A DNA stretch of 64,000 bases from Aspidiotus rigidus (GCA_035079385.1 JAVHKY010000054.1:9029501-9093500); one strand, 5' to 3'; shown: positions 31,555 to 45,292, counted from the first letter of the stretch. Translations and numbers: made by a program. Notes: generated by a model not told the origin, from the sequence alone.

Positions 31555-33290
31555 TGAGCCGACAACGAATATCTTCTCTCGAGCATTCAGTTGCACAACG
31601 AATCAAGTAAAAGATAATTTTAATTTTAATAAAACATATGGAGCTTCCTCGACCGTACGCCTACCTGTTCGGACACCTCTACGAATCATAGTGAGCCTTA
31701 TTGTGAATCCTCGACTTTACGCGTGCCTGTTTGGGGCGAAAATCTTCGCCTTCTGGACCACCACATGGTTTTCAGTCAATATACGTTCTGGTGTACGTAA
31801 GAGCGAAATATTTCTTCAACTTCAGTCAGTCGATTTGCTCCGAATTTTATATTTTTAAACTTGTTAGTTTATTATTATTCGTAGAATATTACTGTGCCAA
31901 AAATGTAACAACTTTCACCTTCCAAATTAGCTGGAAACGAGAGTAGATATCTATTTGTTGAAATGCCCTGTGCTTTTGGAATAAAAAATTTTTCAAATTT
32001 ATTTATGTTCCAATATTTTCGCGTTCGTGAACAGAAAATTTATATTGTCGACTGTGTACGATGATACTATTTCGATGCTTTTACTGCCTTCTCTGCGGAA
32101 TTGTAATTGATTTTGTTTTCGGATGAATCACTCCCGAGTAAATTATTGTAGACAGGAGGTTACTTATATGAAAAGCAATGGAAACGATTGCGTTATGGGT
32201 TCGCATCTAGATAAGAACGAGACATTATAACTCACAAACTATTCATCTGTACCGTACGTCAATAACAGACTTCTGAGAAAGTTCTATCTGCTACAGATGA
32301 TAAGAGGGAAGCGTTAAACGTTTGCTACCTATACGTATTTTTCAGATTCATAGAAAATAACTTGATAAAATGTATTTCCTTTCTTTTTAATGGTTCGAAG
32401 AAAATTTGTACTCCTCGACTATTATGCTGTACTTGAAGGCGATTCCTCTACAGTACTGCGTTTCCATTTTCGCTTCAACGCTCTTAAGGATATATTAAAT
32501 GAATTGTTTTTGCGTGATCTGGGTATGATCTAATATAGTGAAAACGCTACTCGACCCTGTACTCCTCATTCCTAATTACTCGGATACAATTTAGCTAAAA
32601 AATAGCTAAAACCGAATATGTTACGTGCATTCCATTACTGTTTATAAACTATAGATATAGGAGTAAAATTAATTGCCTAGCAATCTATATTAATAAAAAT
32701 ACGACCTCCACCTTTCACTCCTTCCTGAACTGTCCGATACAATTTAGCTAAAAAAATAGCTAAAACCGAATATTACGTGTATTCTATTACTATATACATA
32801 AGCGAAAAATGAATTGCCTAGCAAATTAGAAGAAAAAAGATTTCGAGGAGATCTAATTACGGTATTTCTGTACATATAAAATAACGACCGCACCTCAGGC
32901 TAGATGTCCACATTCTTGATAAAAAGTAGCTAAATTCGTTGCCCGTGTGAGAAGGAAAACGAATCTGATGAAAAGTTCTAATGACGTCTTCTATTACTGT
33001 ATATATAAACTATAGATATAAGAGTAAAATGAATTTACCTAGCAAATTTGAAGGAAGAAAAAAAAAAAAAACAATTTTCAATTCTAAGCATCGAATTTAT
33101 CTATCTGCGTAAAATGAATTGCCTAGCAAAATAAAAGGTAACAACGATTCAACCTTACATCGATTACCTCGCCTCTTTAAACAACCTCACCTCAGGTTAG
33201 ATGTCCAAAGTCTCGATAAAAGGTAGTTAACTTTCTTGGACGTCAGACAAGAAAAATGAATTCGACAAAAAGTTTTAATGATGTCACAAT
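31555..33290. other. Intron sequence with short direct repeats
   Basis: The phrase 'acaatttagctaaaa' followed by 'atagctaaaaccgaata' occurs at about 32588 and 32741 (and in part at 34417). 'gaattgcctagcaaa' occurs at about 32811 and 33116. No gene seen. Confidence 0.55.
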
Positions 33291-33293
33291 ATC

Positions 33294-33895
33294 CATATAA
33301 TTATAATGATAATAAGTATCTAATGAAGGAGAGCCAACAGATAAAATAGAAAATAGTAGTCATAAAAATATGAGAATCCCTTATCAGTGTCAACTTTTTG
33401 AATAAAAATCACTTCAATTGTAAGAAGTAAAAGAAGAAAACCGATTAAAATATTTGTAAAATGGTATTATGGTTGTATTCTGAAAATAAAAATAACTGGA
33501 GTGGAGTGAGAAACAAGGGAAGATGATTGGAAGAAGAGGTAGCAATCGAGTCAGATGGTGGTACTCAAATTTTAAGGCAGGAGAAAGAAAATGGATATGT
33601 ATAAGTTGTAGTAATTGAGTACCATAGGTAGTTGCAGGAGTTGGAAACCGTGTTGAGAATGACTACATGGGACAGAGGATGAGACTGAGATTATATTTTG
33701 GGAAGTACGTTGATTTTGGAGAGTAGGACAGGAAAAAAGATGATAGATTGTCAGATTATCTGCATAATAAGATTTACATGAAGGTAGAGCATGGCAACCC
33801 AGGAGGAGATGAGAATGTTCAAGTTGAGAGTGACCAATTCTATATCGAGCGAAAATAACCTCTTTATGGTGGGAATTTCTGTTCAATGAAGACTG
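33294..33895 (-). pseudogene. Jockey-like non-LTR element C-terminal relic, copy A
   Basis: The minus-strand frame 33572-33886 contains 'HHKEVIFARYRIGHSQLEHS', the motif found at the end of jockey/I-type polyproteins (...RLRIGHT..TH..LL), and 'LTIYHLFSCPTLQNQ', the matching ECP-like box. The 33294-33415 part is duplicated at 34566-34687 (offset 1272), so this copy and the next arose by duplication or repeated insertion. Confidence 0.55.
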
Positions 33896-34559
33896 AGGAT
33901 AGGTTAACTTTTAATGATTCTAAGTTTGTTGCAGGGTTGTTTTTTTATGTGAGTGATACAAGAATTAAGCTAGGATTAAGAAATGATGAAAGTTTTTATG
34001 GTCGTAAGTACGTAGTTACAAGGTGGGGTCCTTAATTTTGGGTGAAAGGGTGCAGTTTTTAGGCGCGCAATCAGTTTGATCATATTGAGGGCAACCGATG
34101 TGAACTGAGAATCAAATAAAAGATACGTTTTGTACAGATGAGCGTAGAAAAGTGTGAGCTTAAACCTAATCAGAATTCCAACTATAGACACATCATGTGA
34201 GAAATTGAGAGGGATGTATTCAGGAAAAGTAGGGGGTACGATTCTAAGAAAAGGGCACAACGAAAGTTGAAAAAGAATATTACCATAAATAATATCAACA
34301 AGTATAAAGAGTTTCAGAAAACCCTGAAGAATGGAATAAAAGTAGCGCATAAAACATACCTCAGTTCCCTAGAGGAAGGCTTCAGACGAAATCCATCACA
34401 TACCTAATTTACCCGATACAATTAAGCTAAAAAATAGCTAAAGCCTAATATTATAACGGTAACGACCTTCTCTTTGCACATCATACCTCATTTTATCCGA
34501 TACAATTTAGCACATTGCAAATTGAAGGATAATTAATTTGGCAAAAAGTTTCAATGACG

Positions 34560-35165
34560 TCAAAATGTCCACATAATGATGGAAAGTATCTAATGAAGGA
34601 GAGCTAATAGGCAAAATAGAAAATAGTAGTCACCAAAATATGATGATCCCTTATCAATATCAACTTTTTGAATCAAAAATCACTTCCATTGTAAGAAGTA
34701 GAAGAAGAAAAGCAACTTAAATATTTGGAAAATGGAACTGACTAACACAGATAGTTGCGAGAGTTGGAAACTGTATTGGAAATGATTACACAGGTCAGAG
34801 GATAATTGAGAAAATACTTTGTAGGAAGTATGTTGATTTTGAAGAGTAGGACAGGAAAAAAGGTGATAGATTCTCAAGCTTCCAATCAGATTTCTAGGAT
34901 TCAACCAAAAGAAGTTCAATTGAAGGCTGTAATAGAAAACAATCACATGTTTAATAAAGTTGAATAAGGAATTCCCAAATCCTCTTCTATGGGACGGATT
35001 GGTTTTGATATTGAGAATTGAATTCAAAATTGGAGGGGTTCCAAAAAGAGGAATTAGATTTGATAAAATTTTGAAAATTAAGCCAACTATAGCAGGAGGG
35101 ACTCGGAAACATTGAGACATTTGAGCTCTATTATGATAAGGGATAGGAAAAATTTTCAATATCAA
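34560..35165 (-). pseudogene. Jockey-like non-LTR element C-terminal relic, copy B
   Basis: 'LRIYHLFSCPTLQNQHTS' on the minus strand at about 34840-34890 matches copy A. The 34566-34687 stretch matches 33294-33415 ('aatgaaggagagc', 'aatagaaaatagtagtca', 'cttatca'). The 'GHT' part is not preserved, and the rest of the 161-codon frame is AT-rich. Confidence 0.5.
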
Positions 35166-35169
35166 AGGA

Positions 35170-36940
35170 GTCAGATTTGAAAAGATTTTTAATATTGGGA
35201 ATTGAGCTATATATGACAGGAGAGGAACTTGGAAAAAATTGAACCATCAGAGGAGTTGAAATTGAAAACACATTTTGTACATCGACCTATACAATTATGA
35301 CAAGTGGATAACTTTAAAAACTTTCAACTTCCAAGCTATATTTTTTAAGAGAGGAACATGGAAGAATTTCAACTTCCAAGATATATATGACAGGAAAAGG
35401 ACTTGGAAAAATATCAACCATCGTTCTAGGTAAATGATGGCGAGACACCAAAATTTTCGAAAATCCCTCCCCCTATGGAATAGGTTTCCTATTGAACCTC
35501 GATTTAGGTTAGGTAGTTGACATCATAAAAAACTGGAGATGCTCTTAACATCATCAGGATTTAACAGAAGAATCCCTAGAGTATAGTGAATTACAAAAAT
35601 CAGGACTCAATGTCAAGAATAACTGTTAGTTGGAGGTGGGTGGACTCGAAGGAATAAATTGAGGGCCTTGAGAAATTTTGTTCTAATTAAGGTAAATGAA
35701 GGAAGGGATTTTCAAAGTCTCAACTAAATCAACTCGAAAATAGGAGGAGTTACACTATTTGCATGTAAAAAAGTGAGGTCAAAGAAATAATCATCGCTGA
35801 AAATTGGAACGACTGTAGTAACAAATTATACTGTCAACATATAATACACACAAGATTTCAAAAAAAATCTTATGTAGAAAAAAAGTGAAAGAGAAAAAGG
35901 GAAATGAATGAACTAATCTTAGAATCGAAACGTTTTTCTTCCATTAATTTGTAGATTAGAGGATGACACGTAGAATCAATTATCACCATATGGATAATTG
36001 GAGGAGATGGATGCAGAGGACTGAAAAAGAAGAATAGGAAGAGAGGGAAAACTGGAAGAGTGTGATACTGAAATAGAGAACAATTTGGAAGACTCAAGAA
36101 ACGATAAAGAAAGAAAAAAAAAAAAAAGGTTGTATGGAAGAACAAGTAAAGAATGAAAGAGTGCAAAATTGAATGAAATTAAGAAAGAAGAAAAGCTTGA
36201 AAAGAAAACTAAGCAGATTGAATTGAACTATGAGATAAAAAGATACAAAGAAAATAGTGTATCTAACTAAGAAATTCCAAATAATCTTAAGCCCCAGAGT
36301 TACTCCCTTTGTTTCATGTATCTACCTTACCCAAAACCCTAAATAACAGAATTAAAAGTAGCCATGAGAACTTTGTGTTTGCATAAAAATTTTGAATACA
36401 GGTCCAAAAAAAAGTTGTCTGGAGAATTTCTACTTTTTTTTTTTCAATATCTAAAGTAGAAATATCTAGATAATTTACCGAATTTTTAAAAATTATTCCT
36501 GTTTATTCTGGTTTATATAGCGCTCTCGAATAAGATAAAAATGAAAAAACAAAAAACTAAGAGGCGCGCCGGACTTGCTAGTTTAGAATAAAAAGAAAAG
36601 AGGTTCGATCCTACATTGATTACTTCGTTTCTTTTAACGATCACACTTCAGGCTAGATGTCCACATTCTCGATAAAAAGTAGCTAAAGAGTATAGCCGGG
36701 TAAAATAGGTGATTTGGCCTCCGAGCCGAATTTCGAAAATAGGTGTTGGGAAATATTTGTAGAGCTAAAAAAAACATACCGTTTATTGGGCCGCCATCTT
36801 CATTTCCTCCCAGGATATAACCCAAATATTAGTTTTTTACGTTTAAAATTCTAACTCCAGTTATATTGAACGGAATCCATTCATTTTTTGAATGAAAGTT
36901 AATAGTCTAGAGAGCAATCCTACAGAATTTTTTCAAAATT
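35170..36940. other. Intron sequence; no gene
   Basis: Diverged copies of the 'ctatatatgacaggagagg' repeat (minus sense of the 45-bp unit) lie at 35205 and 35375, and the 'ggtttcctattgaac' motif at 35485. The rest is A-rich. Confidence 0.55.
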
Positions 36941-36944
36941 TTGA

Positions 36945-37553
36945 CATGTTCCATGTCTTTTCTCTCGCCGGACCCCGATTTTGAAACTCGCGAGTACACC
37001 GCCGCCCCCCCCCCCCCTGTCAAGGAAAATCTTTACCCCGCCGGTGATTCAGAAATTCGCGAGTACACCCCGCGTAATAATAATAAATAATTAATTAATC
37101 AATAATTAAATAATTAAATAAATAAATAATTAAATAATTATTATAATTAATAAATAGAAAATCTCTACCCCGTGGGTGATTCAGAAATTCGCGAGTACAC
37201 CCCGCGTAATAATAATAAATAATTAATTAATTAATAATTAATTGATTAATAATTAAATAATTAAATAATTAAATTAATAAATAATCAAATAATTAATAAA
37301 ATGAATAATTAGAAAATTTTCCAAGTCCCTCTTCCTATCATATATGGCTGGATAGTCGAAATTTTTCCAAGTCCCCTAGACTTGAATTGTCTCATATCAT
37401 TCCAATACAACAGCGAGATATGGGGCGAACGAGCGGAGCGAGTTCGCGCTACCTCATATTTCTCATAGAACAAGACTTATACGACGCCAAGATGGGTAAA
37501 GGGGTAAACGAATAATATCTCACGAACACTTGACCTAGTAGAAGAATTAATAA

Positions 37554-37610
<57 letters not shown>
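36945..37610 (+). repeat. Dispersed 'cgcgagtacacc' repeat with AAT-rich microsatellites
   Basis: 'ttttgacatgttccatgtc', 'cgcgagtacaccgccg' and, about 500 bases later, 'gacgccaag' and 'aacacttgacctagtagaag' recur in the same order at 46380-46600 and in part at 39690-39740. 'attcgcgagtacaccccgcg' itself occurs twice here (37050 and 37180). AAT/TTAA microsatellites lie at 37075-37310 and an AAAT run at 37552-37612. Confidence 0.7.
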
Positions 37611-37613
<3 letters not shown>

Positions 37614-37674
37614 ATTAAATAATTAAATAATAAAATGATTAAGCAGAAGAATAGGCAATACGAATTTATCTCAC

Positions 37675-37840
37675 CTTCACTGTAAGGTCATTGTCGACTA
37701 CGCGTTTCACAGGCCTTTCTCGTGGCCCGGTAGGTGTACTCGACCAAGAGGATCTCCGACGTACTGGTAGTTCTCTCGACCTCTTCAATGATGACCGGAT
37801 GATATACTTGCTGCTCGCTTTCTTCAATTGAACCATTCCC
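37675..37840 (-). CDS. Cys-loop ion channel exon (M3-M4 cytoplasmic loop)
   Basis: The acceptor is 'ttatcaacag' and the donor GTGAGA; 166 bases, i.e. 1 + 55 codons. The first base completes the split glycine of exon 51398-51563, and the exon ends in phase 0 to join 21694. The peptide starts 'GMVQLKKASSKYIIRSSLKR' and continues 'SSWSSTPTGPRERPVKRVV'. It is strongly basic, as expected just after M3, and the 'LKK.SSKYI..S' phrase is typical of this insect channel group as far as I remember. Another frame of the same bases is also open (ORF 37688-37882), but it does not fit the phases. Confidence 0.8.
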
Positions 37841-37922
37841 CTGTTGATAAAATGAAAAAACCAATTGTTCAGAAGTTATCAATTGAATAAAAGGAGTTGA
37901 CTAAAATTTTACAGAATTTCTG

Positions 37923-38186
37923 TCATAATTTCTTCAATTCAGTGCCATTACTAAATTTCACAAAGGCTACTTCGAAGTCTTTGTTCAGATACCGAATCAC
38001 GCACACGCACTTTGTATCAACAGTCCAACTTGCCCAACTCGCAGGAATTTCTGGTTGAGGATTACCATTTGTAACTACAAAACCTTCCTCATTGTACAAA
38101 ATCAAAATTATTAGTATACTTTGTTTTAATGGACTGTATTTTTTTACAGCCTCCATTTTTATGACCCTATCGTACCATATAAACAC
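37923..38186 (-). other. Unrecognised 87-codon ORF
   Basis: The last 55 residues ('NEEGFVVTNGNPQPEIPASW', 'CVCVIRYLNKDFEVAFVKFS') have protein-like composition and lie on the channel strand just upstream of exon 37840, but I see no splice logic or family. It may be a transposon scrap. Confidence 0.2.
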
Positions 38187-38189
38187 GAT

Positions 38190-41100
38190 CTGTAGAAAGA
38201 TATCTTTTACATTGGCCTTGAAAAACCTTGTTAGTCAATTAATCAACTGTCCAACACAAAGTAATGACCAAAGTTTGGGTTGAAGTCATGAATAATATAA
38301 ACATAATTTACAATTCTTTATTTTTGCTTTGTTTTTGAAATATTTGATGATCTCTTTCTTCTTATGGGAGATAAGACGTGAAACACTTTTGTTTTGAACA
38401 CACCAGTGAGATAGAGATAATCTGTTATCAGTGGAGCAATAGTAAAAAAAATACCAACCACTAGATCAAATTATGTAGGTCATAAAAATGGGACATTCCA
38501 CTCAACTGTGATAATTATGTTACTTTTCTGTACTAGAAGTTGGATTACATGATTATGTATGATACTCATATCTATTCCAATAAGAGAAAAAGGAGAGGTG
38601 AAGAGAAGTCGTGGTTGAGGAAGGGAGTAGAAAAATGGGTATTACTGAACCACGGGAAAGGCCAGAAGAGCCAATGGCACACACGATGTACCTATTTACT
38701 GTTTTTTCTTTGTAATTAGCGGAAATGAAAGTTTCAAATTATCGTCAATCTTATAATCCTATACTATTCTAAATTTTCTAATTTCTCGTCCATATTTCAT
38801 TTGAAGTCAGCTCTTGCGGATAATTGAGGTAATTGAAACTAAGTATTGTGTACAGGGAGCTCTCCCATTATAGATATCCACCTTCTCTTCAATCACGAAA
38901 AACTCCTCATTTTTCCATTTGTATTCGCTAACAATGATGGTTTCTAATTCTAACTCAAATATACGAGTATTCAAAATTGAAGTTTTTGTAAATACAGCTA
39001 GTATTTCGCATCCGCAGAGGGAAGACAAACGTTCTATTTTTAAAATAAATGAATGTTAAATTGTCTGAGTACAATGCAATAAGAATTGGCACAAAAATGC
39101 AGTTTCTACTTCGGGAGCAACGATAAAATTCACGAAGTGTTTTCTCTTCTAAATAACGTCCTTTTTAATTTCCTGTTTCTCTCTTTGTCTTGGCGTTCCA
39201 CTGCTAAGTACCTGGATTGATATCGTATCGGTTGAAACTTGCATTGCATTGTTGAGAACGTACCTATCCCAGTATTTCGATAGTATAAGAAAATGAATAT
39301 TCACTTTCATTCTATTGCGCTTCTTTTCTAGTCCTGGCTCTTGAAGCTAATTTAAATGCGATAAAAATTGCTCGTCTTATACATTACTCGATGAAGTATA
39401 CACTTTTTTGTATTCTTAACAGACCGTACTCTGTTTATTTTCAAATTCATGTTTTTCAAACCATCGCGAGACGACGAATACAGTATTTCGTTTTTCTTAA
39501 TGAACCATAATACTAGATGCGTCTTTTGCTCCCCATACTCTCATGGAAACGGTTGCGTTGCACGCTTTCAGAACCTAGAGTACTGTTCTTTAAATCCACA
39601 TCTTTTCAGCGTGAATTGAGAAATCTGAGATCTTCATTGGCTATCTCTCATCCCTGGAAGTGTTTTCAAAAAGCCTCCATCAGGGGCTTTTTTGACATGT
39701 TCATGTCTTTTCTCTGCCCCTACCCTAATCTCAAAATATGCGTCCGGGCGCTGACCTTGGGACTTGGAAAATTTTTAACGTCGAACTTCAACCCTACCCC
39801 TGGGGGAATTTGTGTCTGGTATCTGTACAGTGTACTAGACTTTAACTAGGCTAGAACATCTCCTTGTATTATACTAGCTTTATACTAGTATTATATAAGC
39901 CTCCTTTATGCTACAGCCTTAGAAGACCCGTATCAGTTCATACTATCTCTATATATACTAGGTACTACACTAGGCTAATACTAAGTCCAAGCCTCCTGGA
40001 CCTAATTAGAAATTTTGCGAGTTCCCACTCCTCTATGCAGTATTATACTAGCTCTCTTCTCCCTCACCCCTCTATTTGGCCTCCCAAAAGCTAGTGGCTT
40101 AAAATATTGTAAACTAGACTTATCCAAGAAAGTCGGCCTCTGTTTCAACGAAATTCACCAGAAGTAGACTTAGACTTCGATTTCAACGATTAGTACTTAT
40201 TATTCGCTCATGAATCATGAAATTGTAGGGCTTGGTAAATTTCCGCTGACAATATTTTTTGCAGACAAATTTATATTTCACCCGTATTTTACGGCGGCTG
40301 AATGATTCGCGTCGATCGTCGGTATAACAATGAATATTTTGTACTATTTACATTTCACCCTTTATTTTACGGCGGCTGAATGATTCGCGCCGATCGTCGG
40401 GATAACGGCGAACATTTTGTACTAAATATCGTGGAGTCGGAATACAGAAATTACAAAGGAAAAAATTGATTTTTTTTGAGGACCGCTCATTTGGAACAAT
40501 CTCCAGCTCTGTGAGGGAAGTTTACCTACCTGTACAACAATCATTACATTACACTAAGTTGATTAAATCATCTGGTGTTGTCTTTCTCCTGTATTGTAAG
40601 GGTGGCGGATGGTGTATTTGTCTATCACTTCTATCCCTCTCTTTTAGTTATTTGCACTCTCCTACTCTGCCCTGCCTGGTGATATCAAGGTGGATACCGA
40701 CCAGGAGAGGTTGTCGTAACGGTTAGCCCGGCGACGTACTGAGGTCTTACTCTTCAGAGAGTGCAATATTGTTCAAGGTGGTATGATTTCTATCGGCTTG
40801 GTGGCTTCACCTCTTCTGTCAACTTCCCAGAAAGTGCGGACTACTCTCTCTCGATATAGTCCAAGTTTTTAACAATCTCTGCGTCGTCCATTTTTGTATA
40901 TAGAGCAAATTGGGAGAACGTGCTCAGCTGTCTTTCGGGGTGCGCACGTGGATATTCTCTTGCTACATACGGTTGGAATTTATCAGGGCCGAATACATCT
41001 GACAACTCATTTCCTGGGCGTACCGTGTGTTTCGTTTCCGTGAAGCAGTAACAGCGGCGTTAGTAGATCTTAGGCTGGAATCAGAATCTAATTCTTCCTC

Positions 41101-41425
41101 ACACGGTCATTTCGCGGTCTTTCTTCTTGTCCTCTTGAATAGATAATCATTGAAGAATCCGTGCCTGATAAGAGCCTGGGTCAAGTAAAAGTTCATTGAG
41201 TCTTCCTCATCTGGCCAGTGTGAAGGGCAAAGTTTCTTGGTCCATTACCCGCGTTCTTCTTTTTGCCACTCTGCTTTCCACAACTTGGCAATTTGTTCGT
41301 CAATATGTGATTCTATCATTTTTTTCGTCCCCATTTCTGGTATTTATAGACATTGGCTCATTTCATAACGAGGTAGGCCAATGGAGGCGTGCCTGTTATG
41401 ATTGTGAAGAGGCAATGTACTCCTA
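38190..41425. other. Intron sequence; one tandem duplication
   Basis: 40255-40435 is a tandem duplication of about 80 bases: 'ttttacggcggctgaatgat', 'gatcgtcgg' and 'ttttgtacta' each occur twice. No gene is supportable. The 73-codon minus frame at 38807-39028 has no motif. Confidence 0.55.
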
Positions 41426-41427
41426 TC

Positions 41428-42240
41428 TTAGTCTGTAGAACTTTCGAATATTCTGGCGAACTCCTGTAAGCCTAAATCTGTGCTTAAAGATGGAGCTACA
41501 ATACTTAGTGCGGCAATCACAACATTCAGCATAAGTCTACACGCTGCATTACTGTTGCCCCTGGTGTTGTAGAACAGGATAGTGAATTTCTTAATTGCCT
41601 TCAGGCTTTTTTCTTCGAGATGTTGTAGTTTTGGTCCCAGGTACTTCATGACTTTTACACTCTCAATTGATGTGCCGTTAATATTGAACTTTGGGAAAAG
41701 TCTGAATTCACTGTCTTGCATAACTGCGGATATTTTGTCCATATATATGATCACCGTTTTCCCAATATTGAGAGGTCACCCAAGCTCCTCAAGGGTTTCG
41801 CTTATTAGGATAGTGCTTGCCTTTACTTTTTCTGTGAGTATTTTTTCATCGCCTGCATGTAGGGCAGTAAGATGCACAACGCGTTATTCTTTTCTTCTTC
41901 AAGATTTTCAGGAGTTTGTCATATACGATGTTCCATAGCAGCGGTCCAAGTACACTGCCTTGCGGGCATTTACTGGATATTTGTATTTTCTGACCCTTCC
42001 CTTCTGTTCAAGTAATCAGTGAGCCACTGCATTGTCCTAATGTTTCAAATTTTACACTGTGCTCCACAAAGTCAAAGGCTGAGCGGATGTCCTGTGACAC
42101 TAATCGTGTCTCTCCGCCTTTGCCTATCTGTTTGTGACAGCTTACTGAATGCGGTTTTCTGTACTTTTTATTGCTGTGAATCCAAATCGTTTGCTGCCTG
42201 TGTGCCTCACTTCATCACAAGCCGTAATTGTAATTGATGC
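41428..42240 (-). pseudogene. R1-like non-LTR reverse transcriptase relic
   Basis: On the minus strand: 'DIRSAFDFVEHSVKF' (RT motif A, about 42060-42105), 'CPQGSVLGPLLWNIVYDKLL' (motif B, about 41900-41970), a stretch 'GDEKILTEKVKASTILISET' (about 41800-41860), then the ORF 41428-41754 with 'SIESVKVMKYLG' and 'NTRGNSNAACRLMLNVV'. The order fits R1/LOA-type RTs. The YADD box that should lie between motif B and 'GDEKIL' is missing, so the core is broken by a deletion as well as frame changes. Confidence 0.7.
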
Positions 42241-42431
42241 AGTCTATGTATGCGTCAGGGTTTTTGCTCTTCTTCTCTTACCTCGTCTGAGATACCTAGG
42301 CAATGGTTTTTATTATCACAGTAAAAACTTTTTATTTATTTTTTTTTTACCGGTCGTTATTTTCATAAAATATTTATTAGACTTAAACGGCTCTGCCGTC
42401 CACAGATTAAAAAACAAAAAAGAAAGGGCCT

Positions 42432-42463
42432 GACGTTTCGTAGGACACTTCCTACATCATCAG
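42432..42463 (-). ncRNA. Hammerhead-like core, copy 1
   Basis: Minus strand: CTGATGA, T, GTAGGA-AGTG-TCCTAC (6-bp stem), GAAACGTC. The classical hammerhead has CUGANGA and GAAA directly on stem II; here one extra T lies between. The ACGT after GAAA is self-complementary. Confidence 0.35.
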
Positions 42464-43380
42464 AAGAACAAAAGTTATCTAAGTGGGTGGATGCCCGAAG
42501 ATGGAAGAATTTCTATTTCTGATTTAAATTTGCAGGCGCGATAATTGCGCTTCAAAAATTTGTTCCTCAGTCTCACAAAAATACATCATGATGCCCAGAC
42601 CTGCGAGAAACAAAAAAAAAAAAGGGCCTGAGAACACTTCCTACATCATCAGAGGAATAAAATTTATCTAAGTGGGTTGATGCCCCAAGTTGGATGAATT
42701 TCTATTTGTGATTTAAATTTGCAGGCGCGATTATTGCACTTCAAAAATTATATTGTTTTGTTCCTCAGTCTCACAGAAATACATCATGATGCCCAGACCT
42801 GCTAAAAACAAAAAAGAAAGGGTCTGAGGACACTTCCTACATCATCAGAGGAACAAAACTCATCTAAGCGGGTGGATGCCCCAAGTTGGAAGAATTTCTA
42901 TTTGTGATTCAAATTTGCAGGTGCGATGATTAAGCTTCGAAAATTTGTTCCTCAGTTTCACAAAAATACATCATGATGCCCAGACCTGCGAGAAACAAAA
43001 AAAAAAGGGCCTGAGAACACTTCCTACATCACCAGAGGAATAAAATTTATCTAAGTGGGTGGATGCCCCAAGTTGAAAGAATTTCTATTTGTGATTCAAA
43101 TTTGCAGGCGTGATGATTGCGCTTCATAAATTTGTTCCTCAGTCTCACAAAAATACATCATGATGCCCAAACCTGCTAAAAACGAAAAAGGAAGGGCCTG
43201 ACGTTTCATAATCACGAGAGGAACAAAACTTATCTAAGTGGGTGGATGCCCCAAGTTGGAAGAATTTCTATTTGTGATTCAAATCTGCAGGTGCGATGAT
43301 TAGGCTTCGAAAATTTGTTCCTCAGTCTCACAAAAATACATCACGATGCCCAGATCTGCTAAAAAAAAAAGAAAGGGCCT

Positions 43381-43412
43381 GACGTTTCGTAGGACACTTC
43401 CTACATCATCAG
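43381..43412 (-). ncRNA. Hammerhead-like core, copy 2
   Basis: Same core as copy 1, preceded by CCT and followed by AGG on the minus strand, which could pair as a short helix I. Confidence 0.35.
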
Positions 43413-44336
43413 AGGAACAAAACTTATCTAAGTGGGTGGATGCCCCAAGTTGGAAGAATTTCTATTTGTGATTCAAATCTGCAGGTGCGATGATGAGGCT
43501 TCGAAAATTTGTTCCTCAGTCTCACAAAAATACATCATCATGCCCAGATCTGCTAAAAAAAAAAAAGAAAGGGCCTGAGGTTTCGTAGGACTCTTCCTAC
43601 ATCATCAGAGGAACAAAATTTATCTAAGTGGGTGGATGCCCCAAGTTGGATGAATTTCTATTTGTGATTTACATTTGCAGGCGCGATTATTGCACTTCAA
43701 AAATTATATTGTTTTGTTCCTCAGTCTCACAGAAATACATCATGATGCCCAGGCCTGCTAAAAACAAAAAAGAAAGGGTCTGAGGACACTTCCTACATCA
43801 TCAGAGGAACAAAACTCATCTAAGCGGGTGGATGCCCCAAGTTGGAAGAATTTCTATTTGTGATTCAAATTTGCAGGTGCGATGATTAAGCTTCGAAAAT
43901 TTGTTCCTCAGTTTCACAAAAATACATCATGATGCCCAGACCTGCGAGAAACAAAAAAAAAAGGGCCTGAGAACACTTCCTACATCACCAGAGGAATAAA
44001 ATTTATCTAAGTGGGTGGATGCCCCAAGTTGAAAGAATTTCTATTTGTGATTCAAATTTGCAGGCGTGATGATTGCGCTTCATAAATTTGTTCCTCAGTC
44101 TCACAAAAATACATCATGATGCCCAAACCTGCTAAAAACGAAAAAGGAAGGGCCTGACGTTTCATAATCACGAGAGGAACAAAACTTATCTAAGTGGGTG
44201 GATGCCCCAAGTTGGAAGAATTTCTATTTGTGATTCAAATCTGCAGGTGCGATGATTAGGCTTCGAAAATTTGTTCCTCAGTCTCACAAAAATACATCAC
44301 GATGCCCAGATCTGCTAAAAAAAAAAGAAAGGGCCT

Positions 44337-44368
44337 GACGTTTCGTAGGACACTTCCTACATCATCAG
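44337..44368 (-). ncRNA. Hammerhead-like core, copy 3
   Basis: Exactly 956 bases from copy 2 and identical to it in the core. Confidence 0.35.
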
Positions 44369-45292
44369 AGGAACAAAACTTATCTAAGTGGGTGGATGCC
44401 CCAAGTTGGAAGAATTTCTATTTGTGATTCAAATCTGCAGGTGCGATGATTAGGCTTCGAAAATTTGTTCCTCAGTCTCACAAAAATACATCATCATGCC
44501 CAGATCTGCTAAAAAAAAAAAAGAAAGGGCCTGAGGTTTCGTAGGACTCTTCCTACATCATCAGAGGAACAAAATTTATCTAAGTGGGTGGATGCCCCAA
44601 GTTGGATGAATTTCTATTTGTGATTTAAATTTGCAGGCGCGATTATTGCACTTCAAAAATTATATTGTTTTGTTCCTCAGTCTCACAGAAATACATCATG
44701 ATGCCCAGACCTGCTAAAAACAAAAAAGAAAGGGTCTGAGGACACTTCCTACATCATCAGAGGAACAAAACTCATCTAAGCGGGTGGATGCCCCAAGTTG
44801 GAAGAATTTCTATTTGTGATTCAAATTTGCAGGTGCGATGATTAAGCTTCGAAAATTTGTTCCTCAGTTTCACAAAAATACATCATGATGCCCAGACCTG
44901 CGAGAAACAAAAAAAAAAGGGCCTGAGAACACTTCCTACATCACCAGAGGAATAAAATTTATCTAAGTGGGTGGATGCCCCAAGTTGAAAGAATTTCTAT
45001 TTGTGATTCAAATTTGCAGGCGTGATGATTGCGCTTCATAAATTTGTTCCTCAGTCTCACAAAAATACATCATGATGCCCAAACCTGCTAAAAACGAAAA
45101 AGGAAGGGCCTGACGTTTCATAATCACGAGAGGAACAAAACTTATCTAAGTGGGTGGATGCCCCAAGTTGGAAGAATTTCTATTTGTGATTCAAATCTGC
45201 AGGTGCGATGATTAGGCTTCGAAAATTTGTTCCTCAGTCTCACAAAAATACATCACGATGCCCAGATCTGCTAAAAAAAAAAGAAAGGGCCT

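Noticed and set aside
37540..37612. AAAT run as an origin or centromere signal
   Set aside because: Plain microsatellite; similar AAT/AAAT runs occur several times in the window.
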